DNA of 64,000 bases, from the NCBI RefSeq assembly GCF_003586445.1, contig NZ_CP030028.1, forward strand, positions 1,192,501 to 1,256,500, written 5' to 3'. The position numbers were made by a program, and so were the translations under genes. Within the stretch, counting starts at the first letter, position 1. Each line of letters starts with the position of its first letter. The notes below the pieces were generated by a model. That model was given only the letters and a program-made list of their open reading frames with translations. It made no database searches and was not told where the DNA came from. The DNA is from Bacillus sp. Y1 (GTDB taxonomy: Bacteria > Bacillota > Bacilli > Bacillales > Cytobacillaceae). Positions 44,871 to 53,265 of the stretch are shown in pieces.

Positions 44871-44900
44871 AAAAAGCAGGCTGAAATATGTCTGCTTTTT
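44871..44900 (+). terminator. Terminator of lcfB
   Basis: AAAAAGCAG / CTGCTTTTT, 9-bp perfect stem with a 12-nt loop. The next gene begins 21 bp later, so read-through may be used for co-expression. Confidence 0.75.
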
Positions 44901-44920
44901 GATTGAAGGAGGAATGATCT

Positions 44921-45697
44921 GTGAGCCTTATACTTTTTGAAAAAAAGGACTTCATCGGTTTTGTTACTTTGCATCGTCAGGATGCCATGAATGCTTTCAA
45001 TTATGACTCCTTGCTGCAACTTCAGGAAATTGTGCGAAGAGTTCGTCATGACCGTGAAGTGCGTGCTGTCCTAATCACCGGTTCAGGTAATAAAGCCTTT
45101 AGTGTAGGTGCTGATTTAAAGGAACGGAAACACCTCTCACCAGATGATGTGATGAGAAATGTGCACAAAATCGGAGAAGTATTTTCAGAAATAAGCGAGC
45201 TTCCTCAACCAACCATCGCGGCTATTAATGGATATGCCTTTGGTGGTGGAATGGAGCTGGCTCTAGCTTGTGATTTCCGTCTTGCGGTAAAAGGCACTAA
45301 AATGGGGTTGACCGAAACGAGCCTTGGAATCATACCAGGTGCAGGTGGTACACAGCGTTTACCACGTTTAATTGGTGAAACAAAAGCATTGGAGCTTATT
45401 TTAACTGCTAGAAAAATAACAGCTGAACAAGCAGAACATTTAGGGATCGTAAACAAAGTGACTGAATCAGATGCCCTTATGAATGAATCCTTAGAGCTGG
45501 CTAAGGAGATGCTGGCTAATGCACCTATTGCCCTTCAGCAAGCGAAATTTGCTGTTCGTCAAGGGATGAGTGTAGATTTGAATACGGCATTAATGATTGA
45601 AAGGAAAGCTTATGAGGTAACGATACCAACCGAGGATCGGAAGGAAGCGTTACAAGCCTTTAGTGAAAAGAGAAAACCAAATTTTCAAGGAAAGTAG
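44921..45697 (+). CDS. Enoyl-CoA hydratase/isomerase family protein
   Basis: A 258-residue crotonase-fold enzyme. The oxyanion-hole segments FSVGADLKER and INGYAFGGGMELALACDFRLA are present, with the catalytic pair in TETSLGIIPGAGGTQRLPR (Glu in the first loop, conserved GAGGTQ). It would hydrate 2-enoyl-CoA in beta-oxidation, which suits its place right after lcfB. The start is GTG 44921 with GGAGG eight bases upstream. Exact chain-length preference cannot be told. Confidence 0.88.
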   Translation: MSLILFEKKDFIGFVTLHRQDAMNAFNYDSLLQLQEIVRRVRHDREVRAVLITGSGNKAFSVGADLKERKHLSPDDVMRNVHKIGEVFSEISELPQPTIAAINGYAFGGGMELALACDFRLAVKGTKMGLTETSLGIIPGAGGTQRLPRLIGETKALELILTARKITAEQAEHLGIVNKVTESDALMNESLELAKEMLANAPIALQQAKFAVRQGMSVDLNTALMIERKAYEVTIPTEDRKEALQAFSEKRKPNFQGK

Positions 45698-45703
45698 ATA
45701 AAA

Positions 45704-45733
45704 GGGCCAGTCGGAAACGATTGGTTCTTTTTT
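45704..45733 (+). terminator. Terminator of the enoyl-CoA hydratase gene
   Basis: GCCAGTC / GATTGGT stem (two wobble pairs, extended by outer G-C pairs) with a GGAAAC loop, then CTTTTTTTG. Confidence 0.7.
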
Positions 45734-45771
45734 GTAGTATAATAAATATTTAGAAAATTTATAAAAAAGAC

Positions 45772-45800
45772 TTGTAGAAAAGAACGGCTCCTTATATAAT
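45772..45800 (+). promoter_or_regulatory. Promoter of the ABC importer operon
   Basis: TTGTAG (45772-45777), 17-bp spacer, TATAAT (45795-45800), 75 bp before the binding-protein gene. Confidence 0.75.
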
Positions 45801-45875
45801 TATAGGTAGGTATTTTAGTGCATAAAAGCATAAAAGTAAAAAAGTGATAGAGAGAGAGTAAGAGGGGGAAATATT

Positions 45876-46868
45876 ATGCTAAGAAAAATGAAATCACTCG
45901 CTGCCATTTCGGTTGCAGGAGCATTATTCTTAAGTGGCTGTGGCAGCTCAGAAACAGATAATGCAAATGGAGATTCAGAAGTAAAGACACTTAAAGTTGG
46001 TGTAACTCAGATTGTTGAGCATCCATCGTTAGATGCTGCTCTTGAAGGCTTCCAAAAAGCGCTTAAAGAGGAAGGGCTTGAAGTGGAATATGATGTGCAA
46101 ATTGCACAAGGAGACCAAAATAATAACCAATCGATTGCTAACAACTTTGTTGGTGATAAAGTGGACTTAATTTTTGCTAACTCTACACCAAGTGCATTGA
46201 GCGCGTTAAACGCAACGAAGGAAATTCCAATTGTGTTTACGTCTGTTACTGATCCAGTAGGTGCGGGTCTTGTAACGGCTATGGATCAGCCAGGAGATAA
46301 TATTACAGGTACAACAGATACACATCCAGACGCGATTCCGAATATGGTTAATTTTATGAACGAGAACTTTAGTGGTGGTACGGTTGGAGTTATTTACAAT
46401 TCAGGTGAACAAAATTCAGTTGCCCAAATCGATCTTGTTAAGGAAGCGCTAAAAGGGACAGACTTGAAGCTTGCTGAAGCTACAGTTTCTACTTCTTCTG
46501 AAGTAAAGCAAGCAGCTGAATCATTAATCGGTAAGGCGGATATGTTCTATATCATTACTGATAACACAGTTGTTTCTGCTTTAGAGTCTGTTATTCAAGT
46601 AGCTAATGATGAAGATTTACCGTTGTTTGTAGGCGAGCTAGATTCAGTAAAACGCGGTGGTTTTGCAGGATTCGGCTTTGACTACGGTGATATTGGCTAT
46701 GAAGCAGGAGTTATGGCTGCACAAATCCTAAAAGGTGAAAAGAAGGCATCAGAATTACCTGTTCAATATCCACAAAACCTAAAGCTATTAATCAACCAAA
46801 CAGCTGCAAAGGAAATGGGTATTGAAATAAAGGATGAATGGAAAGAACTTGCGGAACTTGTAGACTAA
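45876..46868 (+). CDS. ABC importer substrate-binding lipoprotein (TrpX-like)
   Basis: A 330-residue lipoprotein, signal peptide with lipobox LSGC and lipidated C22. The mature part is the two-lobe ABC_sub_bind fold (LKVGVTQIVEHPSLDAALEG; DLIFANSTPSALSAL; IPIVFTSVTDPVGAGLV; GVIYNSGEQNSV). This family, with the permease and ATPase that follow, includes the TrpXYZ aromatic amino-acid importer of streptococci, but substrates vary. AGGGGGAA precedes the ATG. Confidence 0.87.
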   Translation: MLRKMKSLAAISVAGALFLSGCGSSETDNANGDSEVKTLKVGVTQIVEHPSLDAALEGFQKALKEEGLEVEYDVQIAQGDQNNNQSIANNFVGDKVDLIFANSTPSALSALNATKEIPIVFTSVTDPVGAGLVTAMDQPGDNITGTTDTHPDAIPNMVNFMNENFSGGTVGVIYNSGEQNSVAQIDLVKEALKGTDLKLAEATVSTSSEVKQAAESLIGKADMFYIITDNTVVSALESVIQVANDEDLPLFVGELDSVKRGGFAGFGFDYGDIGYEAGVMAAQILKGEKKASELPVQYPQNLKLLINQTAAKEMGIEIKDEWKELAELVD

Positions 46869-46881
46869 TGAATATTGGTTT

Positions 46882-46909
46882 GGGCTTCTGGATTTATTCC
46901 TTGAAGCCC
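46882..46909 (+). other. Hairpin between binding protein and permease genes
   Basis: GGGCTTC / GAAGCCC, 7 bp with a 14-nt loop, without a long T-run. Hairpins at this place in importer operons often stabilise the upstream binding-protein mRNA. Confidence 0.55.
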
Positions 46910-46937
46910 TTCCGTATTTAAGAAAGGAGAAGCATCT

Positions 46938-47969
46938 ATGTTTACAGCGATTTTTTCATCAGTGGAGGCAGGTGCCATTTATGCCCTTATGGCGCTTGGC
47001 GTGTACTTGTCTTTTAGAATACTAGACTTCCCCGATTTAACGGTGGATGGAAGCTTTGTAACCGGAGCATCAGTTGCTGCTATATTAATTGTGTCAGGTA
47101 CCAATCCTTTTATCGCAACCATGGCGGCACTTGTCGCAGGATTTATTGCCGGTTGCATGACGGGCCTTCTTCATACCAAAGGAGGAATCAATCCCTTATT
47201 GTCTGGGATCTTAATGATGATTGCTCTTTATTCGATCAACCTACGAATTATGGGGAAATCGAACGTTCCACTTTTATCAGAGGAAACAGTCATTACAAAG
47301 ATTTCAGATTTTTGGACGAATTTAAATATTGATCAGACAATCAGCTCGTTGTTTGCTTCCATAGGATTAGCCGACTATACTCCAAAAACATGGGGGATTT
47401 TGCTTTTTATGATCATCCTTGCATTTATTATTAAAGGATTGATCGATGCATTCTTAAAGACAGATATCGGCCTGGCGTTGCGTGCGACAGGTGACAATGA
47501 AACGATGATTCGTAGCTTTTCAGCTAACACCGATACGTTAAAGGTGATCGGTTTAGGTTTATCAAATGCCCTCGTTGCCTTTGCTGGGGCACTTATTGCT
47601 CAGTACAATGGATTTAGTGATGTTGGAATGGGTATTGGTATGATTATCATTGGTTTGGCATCGGTAATTATCGGGGAAGCAATCTTTGGGGCGAAAAATA
47701 TTGTTCGTGCGACCTTCGCTGTAATCGGTGGTGCGATCGTGTATCGAATTATTGTTACGTTAGCGTTACGAGTAGAGTTTTTAGAAACGGGAGATATGAA
47801 GTTAATTACTGCGATTATTGTTGTTTCTGCCCTTGTTGTTCCTAAGTTGGTTAATCAGCAAAAAGAAAGACAGCGTAAGAAAAAACGCCTGCTTGAATCC
47901 TCATTAAGACAAAATAACTCCTTAGAGAAGAGTGGTGAACAGCTTGCTGCAGCTAAATCAGATTTATAA
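46938..47969 (+). CDS. ABC importer permease
   Basis: A 343-residue inner-membrane permease of the branched-chain/ribose-type family (BPD_transp_2) with about nine membrane segments. FRILDFPDLTVDGSFVTGA and the cytoplasmic coupling segment DIGLALRATGDNETMIRSF are typical of the permeases paired with ABC_sub_bind proteins. AAAGGAGAAG precedes the ATG. The last 38 bp overlap the ATPase gene. The C-terminus is very basic (KERQRKKKR). Confidence 0.87.
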   Translation: MFTAIFSSVEAGAIYALMALGVYLSFRILDFPDLTVDGSFVTGASVAAILIVSGTNPFIATMAALVAGFIAGCMTGLLHTKGGINPLLSGILMMIALYSINLRIMGKSNVPLLSEETVITKISDFWTNLNIDQTISSLFASIGLADYTPKTWGILLFMIILAFIIKGLIDAFLKTDIGLALRATGDNETMIRSFSANTDTLKVIGLGLSNALVAFAGALIAQYNGFSDVGMGIGMIIIGLASVIIGEAIFGAKNIVRATFAVIGGAIVYRIIVTLALRVEFLETGDMKLITAIIVVSALVVPKLVNQQKERQRKKKRLLESSLRQNNSLEKSGEQLAAAKSDL

Positions 47970-48738
47970 AGTGTTTAATGAAGGCACACCGGATGAAAAG
48001 ATTGCCATTAATCATGTTAATTTGTCTTTGAATAAGGGAGACTTTGTCACTGTGATCGGAAGTAACGGAGCTGGGAAATCAACTCTTATGAACCTTATCT
48101 CTGGGAAAATGTTTCCTGATATTGGTCAGGTGAAGGTAGATGGCCAGGATGTTACTACAATGAAAGAGCATAAACGTTCCCGTCTCATTGGTCGGGTGTT
48201 TCAGGATCCAATGGCAGGAACAGCTCCTTCTATGACGATAGAAGAAAATTTAGCAATCGCCTATTCTAGAGCATCCTCACGAGGGTTGAGCAGAGGAGTA
48301 ACCAAAAAACGCCGTGAATTTTTTATCGGAAAATTAGAGTCACTTCATCTAGGACTTGAAAATCGACTTCAGGCGAAGGTTGGACTTTTATCAGGAGGAG
48401 AGCGCCAAGCATTATCCTTATTGATGGCAACCTTTACTGATCCAAAAATCCTTCTCTTAGATGAGCATACAGCTGCTCTTGATCCATCACGAGCGGAGCT
48501 TATTACAAACCTAACTAGAGATATCGTGAATGAAACGAATTTAACGACGTTAATGGTGACCCATAATATGCAACAGGCACTTGATCTTGGTAACCGACTG
48601 ATCATGATGGATAGTGGGCAAATCATTTTTGAAGCAAATGAAGAGGAAAAATCAAAGCTAACTGTCGAAAAGCTTCTAGAGGAATTCCAGCGTATTCGTG
48701 GTTCTAAAATGAGTAGTGACCGTTCGGTGCTTGTATAG
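47932..48738 (+). CDS. ABC importer ATPase
   Basis: A 268-residue ABC ATPase with Walker A (GSNGAGKST), the signature LLSGGERQA, Walker B (ILLLDEHTAALD, with His in place of Pro after Glu) and switch His (MVTHNM). The 5' end overlaps the permease gene. The longest start is GTG 47932; GTG 47935 and TTG 47944 are alternatives and none has a strong ribosome-binding site, which suits coupled translation. It completes the three-gene importer. Confidence 0.87.
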   Translation: MVNSLLQLNQIYKVFNEGTPDEKIAINHVNLSLNKGDFVTVIGSNGAGKSTLMNLISGKMFPDIGQVKVDGQDVTTMKEHKRSRLIGRVFQDPMAGTAPSMTIEENLAIAYSRASSRGLSRGVTKKRREFFIGKLESLHLGLENRLQAKVGLLSGGERQALSLLMATFTDPKILLLDEHTAALDPSRAELITNLTRDIVNETNLTTLMVTHNMQQALDLGNRLIMMDSGQIIFEANEEEKSKLTVEKLLEEFQRIRGSKMSSDRSVLV

Positions 48739-48740
48739 AG

Positions 48741-48778
48741 AACACATCAGAGAGACTCTCTGTGTGTTTTCTTTTTTT
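48741..48778 (+). terminator. Terminator of the ABC importer operon
   Basis: AACACA-CAGAGAG / CTCTCTG-TGTGTT stem, followed by a T-rich run with seven consecutive T. Confidence 0.8.
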
Positions 48779-48785
48779 GTGTCTC

Positions 48786-48826
48786 TTGATGGATATTATC
48801 TGTACAGGTATAATATTCGTTACCTG
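48786..48826 (+). promoter_or_regulatory. Promoter of azlCD with overlapping inverted repeat
   Basis: TTGATG (48786-48791), 17-bp spacer, TATAAT (48809-48814). CAGGTA (48805-48810) and TACCTG (48821-48826) form an inverted repeat that covers the -10 and the start point, a good place for a repressor. Confidence 0.6.
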
Positions 48827-48889
48827 AGTTTCCAGTTTTATGTATTTTGTTAGATTCGTAGAGGATAGACAACATGGTGGTGAATTTTT

Positions 48890-49621
48890 TTGGAAGAAGT
48901 AGTTTCTGTTAGAAGTAACAGTGAGTTTCGAAAGGGAATACAAGCAGGATTGTCGATTGGCATTGGCTATTTTCCGATTGCGTTAACATTTGGATTGCTC
49001 GCAAAAACAACAGGACTTACTGTTACTGAAACCGTACTAATGAGTATCATTGTATTCGCTGGTGCTTCTCAATATATTTCACTTAGCTTGCTCACGCTTG
49101 GTACAGGAGTATTTGAGATTGTATTAACAACATTTATTGTAAACATCAGACATTTTCTCATGTCAGCTTCCTTGAATGAAAAAGTTGAAAAGGAAGGGAC
49201 TTCACTTAAAATGCTCTATTCATTTGGAATAACAGATGAGACGTTTTCTGTTGCCGCATTAAAAGATGGCAAGGTTTCGACTGGTTTTCTGTTTGGAGTC
49301 ATTACCGTTTCATATTCGAGCTGGGTCATTAATTCTGGTTTAGGCCATATTATTGGTGCTTCTCTACCACAGACTCTTCAAGAAAGTATGTCTGTTGCTC
49401 TTTATGCGATGTTTATCGGACTTTTAGTTCCTTCGATGGAAAAGAGCGTGAAGGTGGTCTTTTTAGCGGTAATAGCCGCGAGTTTTAACACGATATTTAC
49501 CATGACAGAAGTCCTTTCTACTGGCTGGTCCATTGTCGCTTCCACTTTGCTTTCAGCTATTATTGTGGAAGTTGTTCAAACACTAAGGGGACGGGAGGGA
49601 GAGCAGGAACATGAAAAGTGA
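48890..49621 (+). CDS. azlC: AzlC, branched-chain amino-acid exporter large subunit
   Basis: A 243-residue membrane protein of the AzlC/YgaZ family: GIQAGLSIGIGYFPIALTFG, FAGASQYISLSLL and NIRHFLMSASL are conserved. With AzlD it exports branched-chain amino acids; in B. subtilis azlCD causes 4-azaleucine resistance. The start is TTG 48890 with GGTGGTG upstream. It overlaps azlD by 11 bp. The B. subtilis regulator gene azlB is not next to it here. Confidence 0.9.
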   Translation: MEEVVSVRSNSEFRKGIQAGLSIGIGYFPIALTFGLLAKTTGLTVTETVLMSIIVFAGASQYISLSLLTLGTGVFEIVLTTFIVNIRHFLMSASLNEKVEKEGTSLKMLYSFGITDETFSVAALKDGKVSTGFLFGVITVSYSSWVINSGLGHIIGASLPQTLQESMSVALYAMFIGLLVPSMEKSVKVVFLAVIAASFNTIFTMTEVLSTGWSIVASTLLSAIIVEVVQTLRGREGEQEHEK

Positions 49622-49916
49622 GATTCTATGGATGATTGTCGGAATGGGATTTGTCACTTATATTCCAAGAATGCTTCCGTTCGTCCTTTTTAAAGGAAAA
49701 GAATTGCCCCCATTTTTGCAAGGAATTCTGAAAAACGTACCATACGCAACGCTTGGGGCACTAATATTCCCTGGCATATTATTTATTCAAGATGACCTTT
49801 GGTATGGTATCCTTGGGGCTGCAGCCGCGTTTATCGCTGCTTTTCTTGGTGCAAATGTAATAATAGTCGTTATTGGTTCAATCACGGTACTTACGGTGTA
49901 TTCCTATTTTTTCTAA
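49611..49916 (+). CDS. azlD: AzlD, branched-chain amino-acid exporter small subunit
   Basis: A 101-residue protein with four hydrophobic segments, of the AzlD/YgaH family: VTYIPRMLPFVLFKGKELPP, then LKNVPYATLGALIFPGIL. It pairs with AzlC in the membrane. Its ATG lies inside the 3' end of azlC with GGGAGGGAG upstream, so translation is coupled. A terminator begins right at the stop codon. Confidence 0.9.
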   Translation: MKSEILWMIVGMGFVTYIPRMLPFVLFKGKELPPFLQGILKNVPYATLGALIFPGILFIQDDLWYGILGAAAAFIAAFLGANVIIVVIGSITVLTVYSYFF

Positions 49917-49917
49917 G

Positions 49918-49946
49918 CTGTTTCTCCCGGAGGAACAGTTTTTTTA
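49918..49946 (+). terminator. Terminator of azlCD
   Basis: CTGTTTCTCC / GGAGGAACAG stem (one wobble pair) followed by seven T. Confidence 0.8.
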
Positions 49947-50044
49947 ATATCTTTTGGGATATAGTAATTACTGGTTCTAAATCCTATTTTTATTACTAAA
50001 ATAAGTACAAAAGGATTGGACAAGGTGGAAAGGGGAGATATTTT

Positions 50045-51319
50045 TTGGCTAAGAAAATTGGCTTGTACGGTGTGCTTGCCTTTTGTTTATATGTACTCTT
50101 TTTTTACTGGTATTTATTTTATTATTCACAATCAAGCTTGCCGTTTGAATACCAGGGTACGAAGGCAGATCCTGCTACTTTTTTAAATGAAAGAGAGTTA
50201 ATGTTAACAGAAGAATACTCAAAAATTCGTAACTTCTTGTTTTTTATCTCGACCCCAATTGAATGGTTATTTTATTTGCTTATTCTATTGTTTGGTCTAT
50301 CTAAGTCGTTTAAGCGCTGGTCGGAACAATCGGCCAAATATCGGATTCTCCAGCAGGCAATTTATTTAATTTGGTTGTCAGTAGCTGCCTTTATAGCTAC
50401 TACTCCATTAAGCTATGTTAGCTATTCACTCTCAAAGAAATACAATATTTCAACACAATCCTTTTCGTCTTGGATGAAGGACGAGTTGATCGATTTTTGG
50501 ATTAATTACGGTACTTTGTTTCTCATTGTGACCGTTCTGTATTGGCTGATGAGAAAGAGCGGTAAGAAGTGGTGGTTTTATGCGTGGTTAATTTCCATAC
50601 CGTTCACTTTATTTATGATGTTTTTACAACCAGTAGTGATTGATCCATTGTACAATGATTTTTACCCTCTTAAAAATAAGGAGCTTGAGGCTAAAATCCT
50701 TGATATAGCGGACTCGGCTGGAATTCCTGCAGAGCATGTATTTGAAGTGAATATGGCAGAAAAGACGAATGCCCTCAATGCGTATGTAACAGGAATTGGA
50801 TCCAATTCTAGAATTGTTTTATGGGATACGACTCTTAATCGATTAACAGAAGACCAAATTCTATTTATCATGGCTCATGAAATGGCACATTATGTGGAAA
50901 AGCATTTGTATATTGGAATTGCTGGGTATTTGGTGTTCTCCTTGCTAGGACTTTATATCATCTCGAGGTTAATGAGAGTGATTGTGAGCAGATGGGGAGA
51001 GGCATTAAAAATTTCTGCAGTTAACGATATTGGATCACTCCCACTGTTTCTTTTGCTGTTATCGATGCTGATGTATGTATCAAGTCCATTTTCAAATACG
51101 GTGTCGCGATACCAAGAGATGCGTGCAGATCAATATGCAATTGAAATGACGCAGAATTCAGAGGCAGCGATTGGAACATTCCAAGAGCTAACAAAAGCGG
51201 GGCTTAGTCAGGTAAATCCACCTCTACTTGTAAAAATATTCCGTTATGGTCATCCAACCATGCTTGAGCGTATTACAAGAATTGAAGAATATGAACTTGA
51301 GCAAAGAAATCAGCAATAA
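50045..51319 (+). CDS. yhfN: YhfN, M48 (Ste24-like) membrane metalloprotease
   Basis: A 424-residue integral membrane peptidase of the M48/Ste24 group. An N-terminal CAAX-protease-1-type membrane region precedes the zinc motif H278-E-M-A-H282 (MAHEMAHYVEKH), and the third ligand Glu lies in YQEMRADQYA. Ste24-like enzymes cleave membrane-associated peptides; the bacterial substrate is unknown. The start is TTG 50045 with AAGGGGAG upstream. Position and length match YhfN of B. subtilis. A strong terminator follows. Confidence 0.9.
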   Translation: MAKKIGLYGVLAFCLYVLFFYWYLFYYSQSSLPFEYQGTKADPATFLNERELMLTEEYSKIRNFLFFISTPIEWLFYLLILLFGLSKSFKRWSEQSAKYRILQQAIYLIWLSVAAFIATTPLSYVSYSLSKKYNISTQSFSSWMKDELIDFWINYGTLFLIVTVLYWLMRKSGKKWWFYAWLISIPFTLFMMFLQPVVIDPLYNDFYPLKNKELEAKILDIADSAGIPAEHVFEVNMAEKTNALNAYVTGIGSNSRIVLWDTTLNRLTEDQILFIMAHEMAHYVEKHLYIGIAGYLVFSLLGLYIISRLMRVIVSRWGEALKISAVNDIGSLPLFLLLLSMLMYVSSPFSNTVSRYQEMRADQYAIEMTQNSEAAIGTFQELTKAGLSQVNPPLLVKIFRYGHPTMLERITRIEEYELEQRNQQ

Positions 51320-51320
51320 G

Positions 51321-51358
51321 AAGAAAATGGGGCCCTTTATAAGGAGCCCCATTTTCTT
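51321..51358. terminator. Terminator of yhfN
   Basis: AAGAAAATGGGGC / GCCCCATTTTCTT, perfect 13-bp stem with 12-nt loop, followed by CTTT. The A-rich left flank makes it effective in both directions. Confidence 0.9.
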
Positions 51359-51395
51359 CTTTAAAATAGTATTATAAATATCGCACTTTGATTAC

Positions 51396-51661
51396 TGTCC
51401 AGCTCCAGCGCTCATCAACTAGTGTACTTCGATCTTCTCCCTACGATAAGTCAACATCGAATCGCTTACGCTCTCCGTGTTGTCTAGCTCAGCACCTAGC
51501 TCCTCGGGGTCATAAGCCAAAGCCCTACAGAGGTCAGGACCTCTTTCGTTCTTCGTCTTATGCCTGTCGGAGCTGATCAAGGTGCTTCCGCATTTCGGAT
51601 TCCTTTATCTCAGTCGAAGCTCTCCAGTCCATACGTTGCTAAACGAGCGCTTCCGCTTTTC
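51396..51661. repeat. Dispersed intergenic repeat, long copy with nested module
   Basis: This 266-bp block matches the 148-bp repeat at 133-280 in its left part (51396-51480) and right part (51600-51661). Between them is an extra 119-bp module (51481-51599) that itself begins TGTCTAGCTCAGCACCTAG and ends near GGTGCTTCCG, echoing the outer repeat ends. It abuts the stop codon of yhzC. With the terminator before it, it fills the gap from yhfN to yhzC. Confidence 0.9.
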
Positions 51662-51898
51662 TTAAGTCCCAAATCTCTTGGTCAACAGCTTGTATTCATT
51701 TGATAGCTTAAAAAACTCTTGTCTGTTTCTTTCGTCAATGGCTTGATCAATTCGTTTTGTTAGTTTTTCTTTTTCCGCTTTTAACAATGATTCTGACAGC
51801 AGCATCTCAACGTACAAATCTAACACAAATGATTCCTTCGCTTTTTTACGATTCATGGCACTGGATTTCATTAGCTCTGTATAAGATTTTTCTTTCAT
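51662..51898 (-). CDS. yhzC: YhzC-like IDEAL-domain protein
   Basis: A 78-residue charged protein beginning MKEKSYTELMKSSAMNRKKA. The middle (FVLDLYVEMLLSESLLKAEK) and the C-terminal IDQAIDERNRQEFFKLSNEY are the IDEAL domain, a short helical module seen in several Bacillus proteins. B. subtilis yhzC stands next to comK, as here. Function is unknown. AGAGGTGATTTC precedes ATG 51898; the frame is open further upstream but without a good site. The stop codon touches the repeat copy. Confidence 0.8.
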   Translation of the reverse strand: MKEKSYTELMKSSAMNRKKAKESFVLDLYVEMLLSESLLKAEKEKLTKRIDQAIDERNRQEFFKLSNEYKLLTKRFGT

Positions 51899-52090
51899 TG
51901 AAATCACCTCTGATGTCTTTTTCATATTATATTTAACAATATAGAAAATATCAACAGAATTTTTAAAAAATTTAGAAAGTTTAAGTTTCAATTGTGAACT
52001 AATTCCGAATTTTTCACAAAATCTAATATTGTTTTTATTCAAGCTGATATGATAGGAGGTGAATCAAAATTGTGATAAGGAGATGAAAGA

Positions 52091-52654
52091 ATGAGAATGC
52101 AGCATCAAAGAAATCTGGTAGAGGAGTACGAAATTAACCCATTTACGATGGTGATTATGCCTACTACGTATGGGTGCAAAACATATTCAAAGGTATATGA
52201 AACAGAAGATACTTGCCTTTCCCCTTTTAAGCCCATTGAAATCATAAAAAAAAGCTGTCAGTTTTTTGGATCAAGTTATGAAGGTAGAAAGGACGGAGTT
52301 AGACAGCTAACTGGAATCACACATAAGGTCCCCATTCCTGTTTCCCCTACAAATTTCATCTATTTTTTTCCAACCACTTCCCCCGATAATTCGGAATGTA
52401 TTTGGCTTGCTCATGAGCATATCGTCGATTATAAAAAGGGTGATAAGAGTGAGACGACGGTCATGTTCACGAACAAGGAAGTCATGGATATTCCAATTTC
52501 CTACAACTCTTTTCACAACCAAATCTCAAGAACCTTGCTAGTACGATCCAAGTTAGGAAAGCGTCTAGAGGATACAAGAACCATGTATGTGAATTTTGGG
52601 AAAAAGATGAGGGCGTCAGAAAACCAACTGGATTACGGAAATTACGGGCATTAA
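52091..52654 (+). CDS. comK: ComK, competence transcription factor
   Basis: A 187-residue ComK homologue: CQFFGSSYEGRKDGVRQLTG, IPVSPTNFIYFFPT, WLAHEHIVDY and the strongly conserved ISYNSFHNQISRT are all present. ComK drives late competence (DNA uptake) genes and its own gene by binding AT-rich K-boxes. The ORF is intact and of normal length. Upstream sequence is AT-rich, but I do not see a perfect pair of AAAA-N5-TTTT boxes. AAGGAGATGAAAG precedes the ATG. It is divergent from yhzC. Confidence 0.93.
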   Translation: MRMQHQRNLVEEYEINPFTMVIMPTTYGCKTYSKVYETEDTCLSPFKPIEIIKKSCQFFGSSYEGRKDGVRQLTGITHKVPIPVSPTNFIYFFPTTSPDNSECIWLAHEHIVDYKKGDKSETTVMFTNKEVMDIPISYNSFHNQISRTLLVRSKLGKRLEDTRTMYVNFGKKMRASENQLDYGNYGH

Positions 52655-52663
52655 GTCAACATG

Positions 52664-52698
52664 AACAGGAGCAGCTCTATGCTTCTGTTTTGTTATTT
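52664..52698. terminator. Terminator of comK
   Basis: AACAGGAGC / GCTTCTGTT (9 bp, one wobble pair, 8-nt loop) then TTGTTATTTT. It lies over the last codons and stop of the opposing yhjD gene. Confidence 0.7.
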
Positions 52699-53051
52699 TG
52701 TCGCTTATATAAATAATACTCAAGCAGTTCTTGGACTTTGTTTCGAATTCTTGGATTAAAATAATTATGATGCTCTTCGTATCCTTTATAAAGAAAGGTG
52801 AACATCGTAAATGCTTCGTCGTGATTGGACTGGTATACTTTCATTTTATTTTTACTCATATAGCGCTTAATCTCACTAAGCTCCTTTTGGACGACCTTCA
52901 TGGTTTCTTCAATTAAATGAAGATATGGTTCCTTTAACTTAATGGTACTTGTGTTAACACTTTGAATGTCACGATTTAGAACGGTAAGTACCATTGGTAA
53001 GTAGATGGCCTGCTCAATCATATTTCTTTCTTCCGGTGGAATTCTAGTCAT
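52677..53051 (-). CDS. yhjD: YhjD-like helical protein, unknown role
   Basis: A 124-residue soluble, helical protein starting MTRIPPEERNMIEQAIYLPM, with a conserved-looking C-terminal FLYKGYEEHHNYFNPRIRNK. I associate it with the YhjD family of Bacillus, supported by a yhjE-like gene a little downstream, as in B. subtilis. The function is unknown. AAAGGT nine bases upstream supports ATG 53051. Its 3' end is tail to tail with comK. Confidence 0.65.
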   Translation of the reverse strand: MTRIPPEERNMIEQAIYLPMVLTVLNRDIQSVNTSTIKLKEPYLHLIEETMKVVQKELSEIKRYMSKNKMKVYQSNHDEAFTMFTFLYKGYEEHHNYFNPRIRNKVQELLEYYLYKRQNNKTEA

Positions 53052-53265
53052 ATTTATCGAACCTTTCAGACTAAAATAAGAACATTTGTTCTCTTTTATT
53101 TTATACGATTCAAGAGGGAAAGGCAAGATGCTACCTTTACCTATTTATTGGAATGTAGTAGTTGTGCGTTAGTTTGCGAAAAGAAAAAAGAAAAAATAAG
53201 TTTTTTAGAAGGAATAATATTTCTGTTATCGAAGTAAATAAGTAAATATGAAGGAGATGATATGG

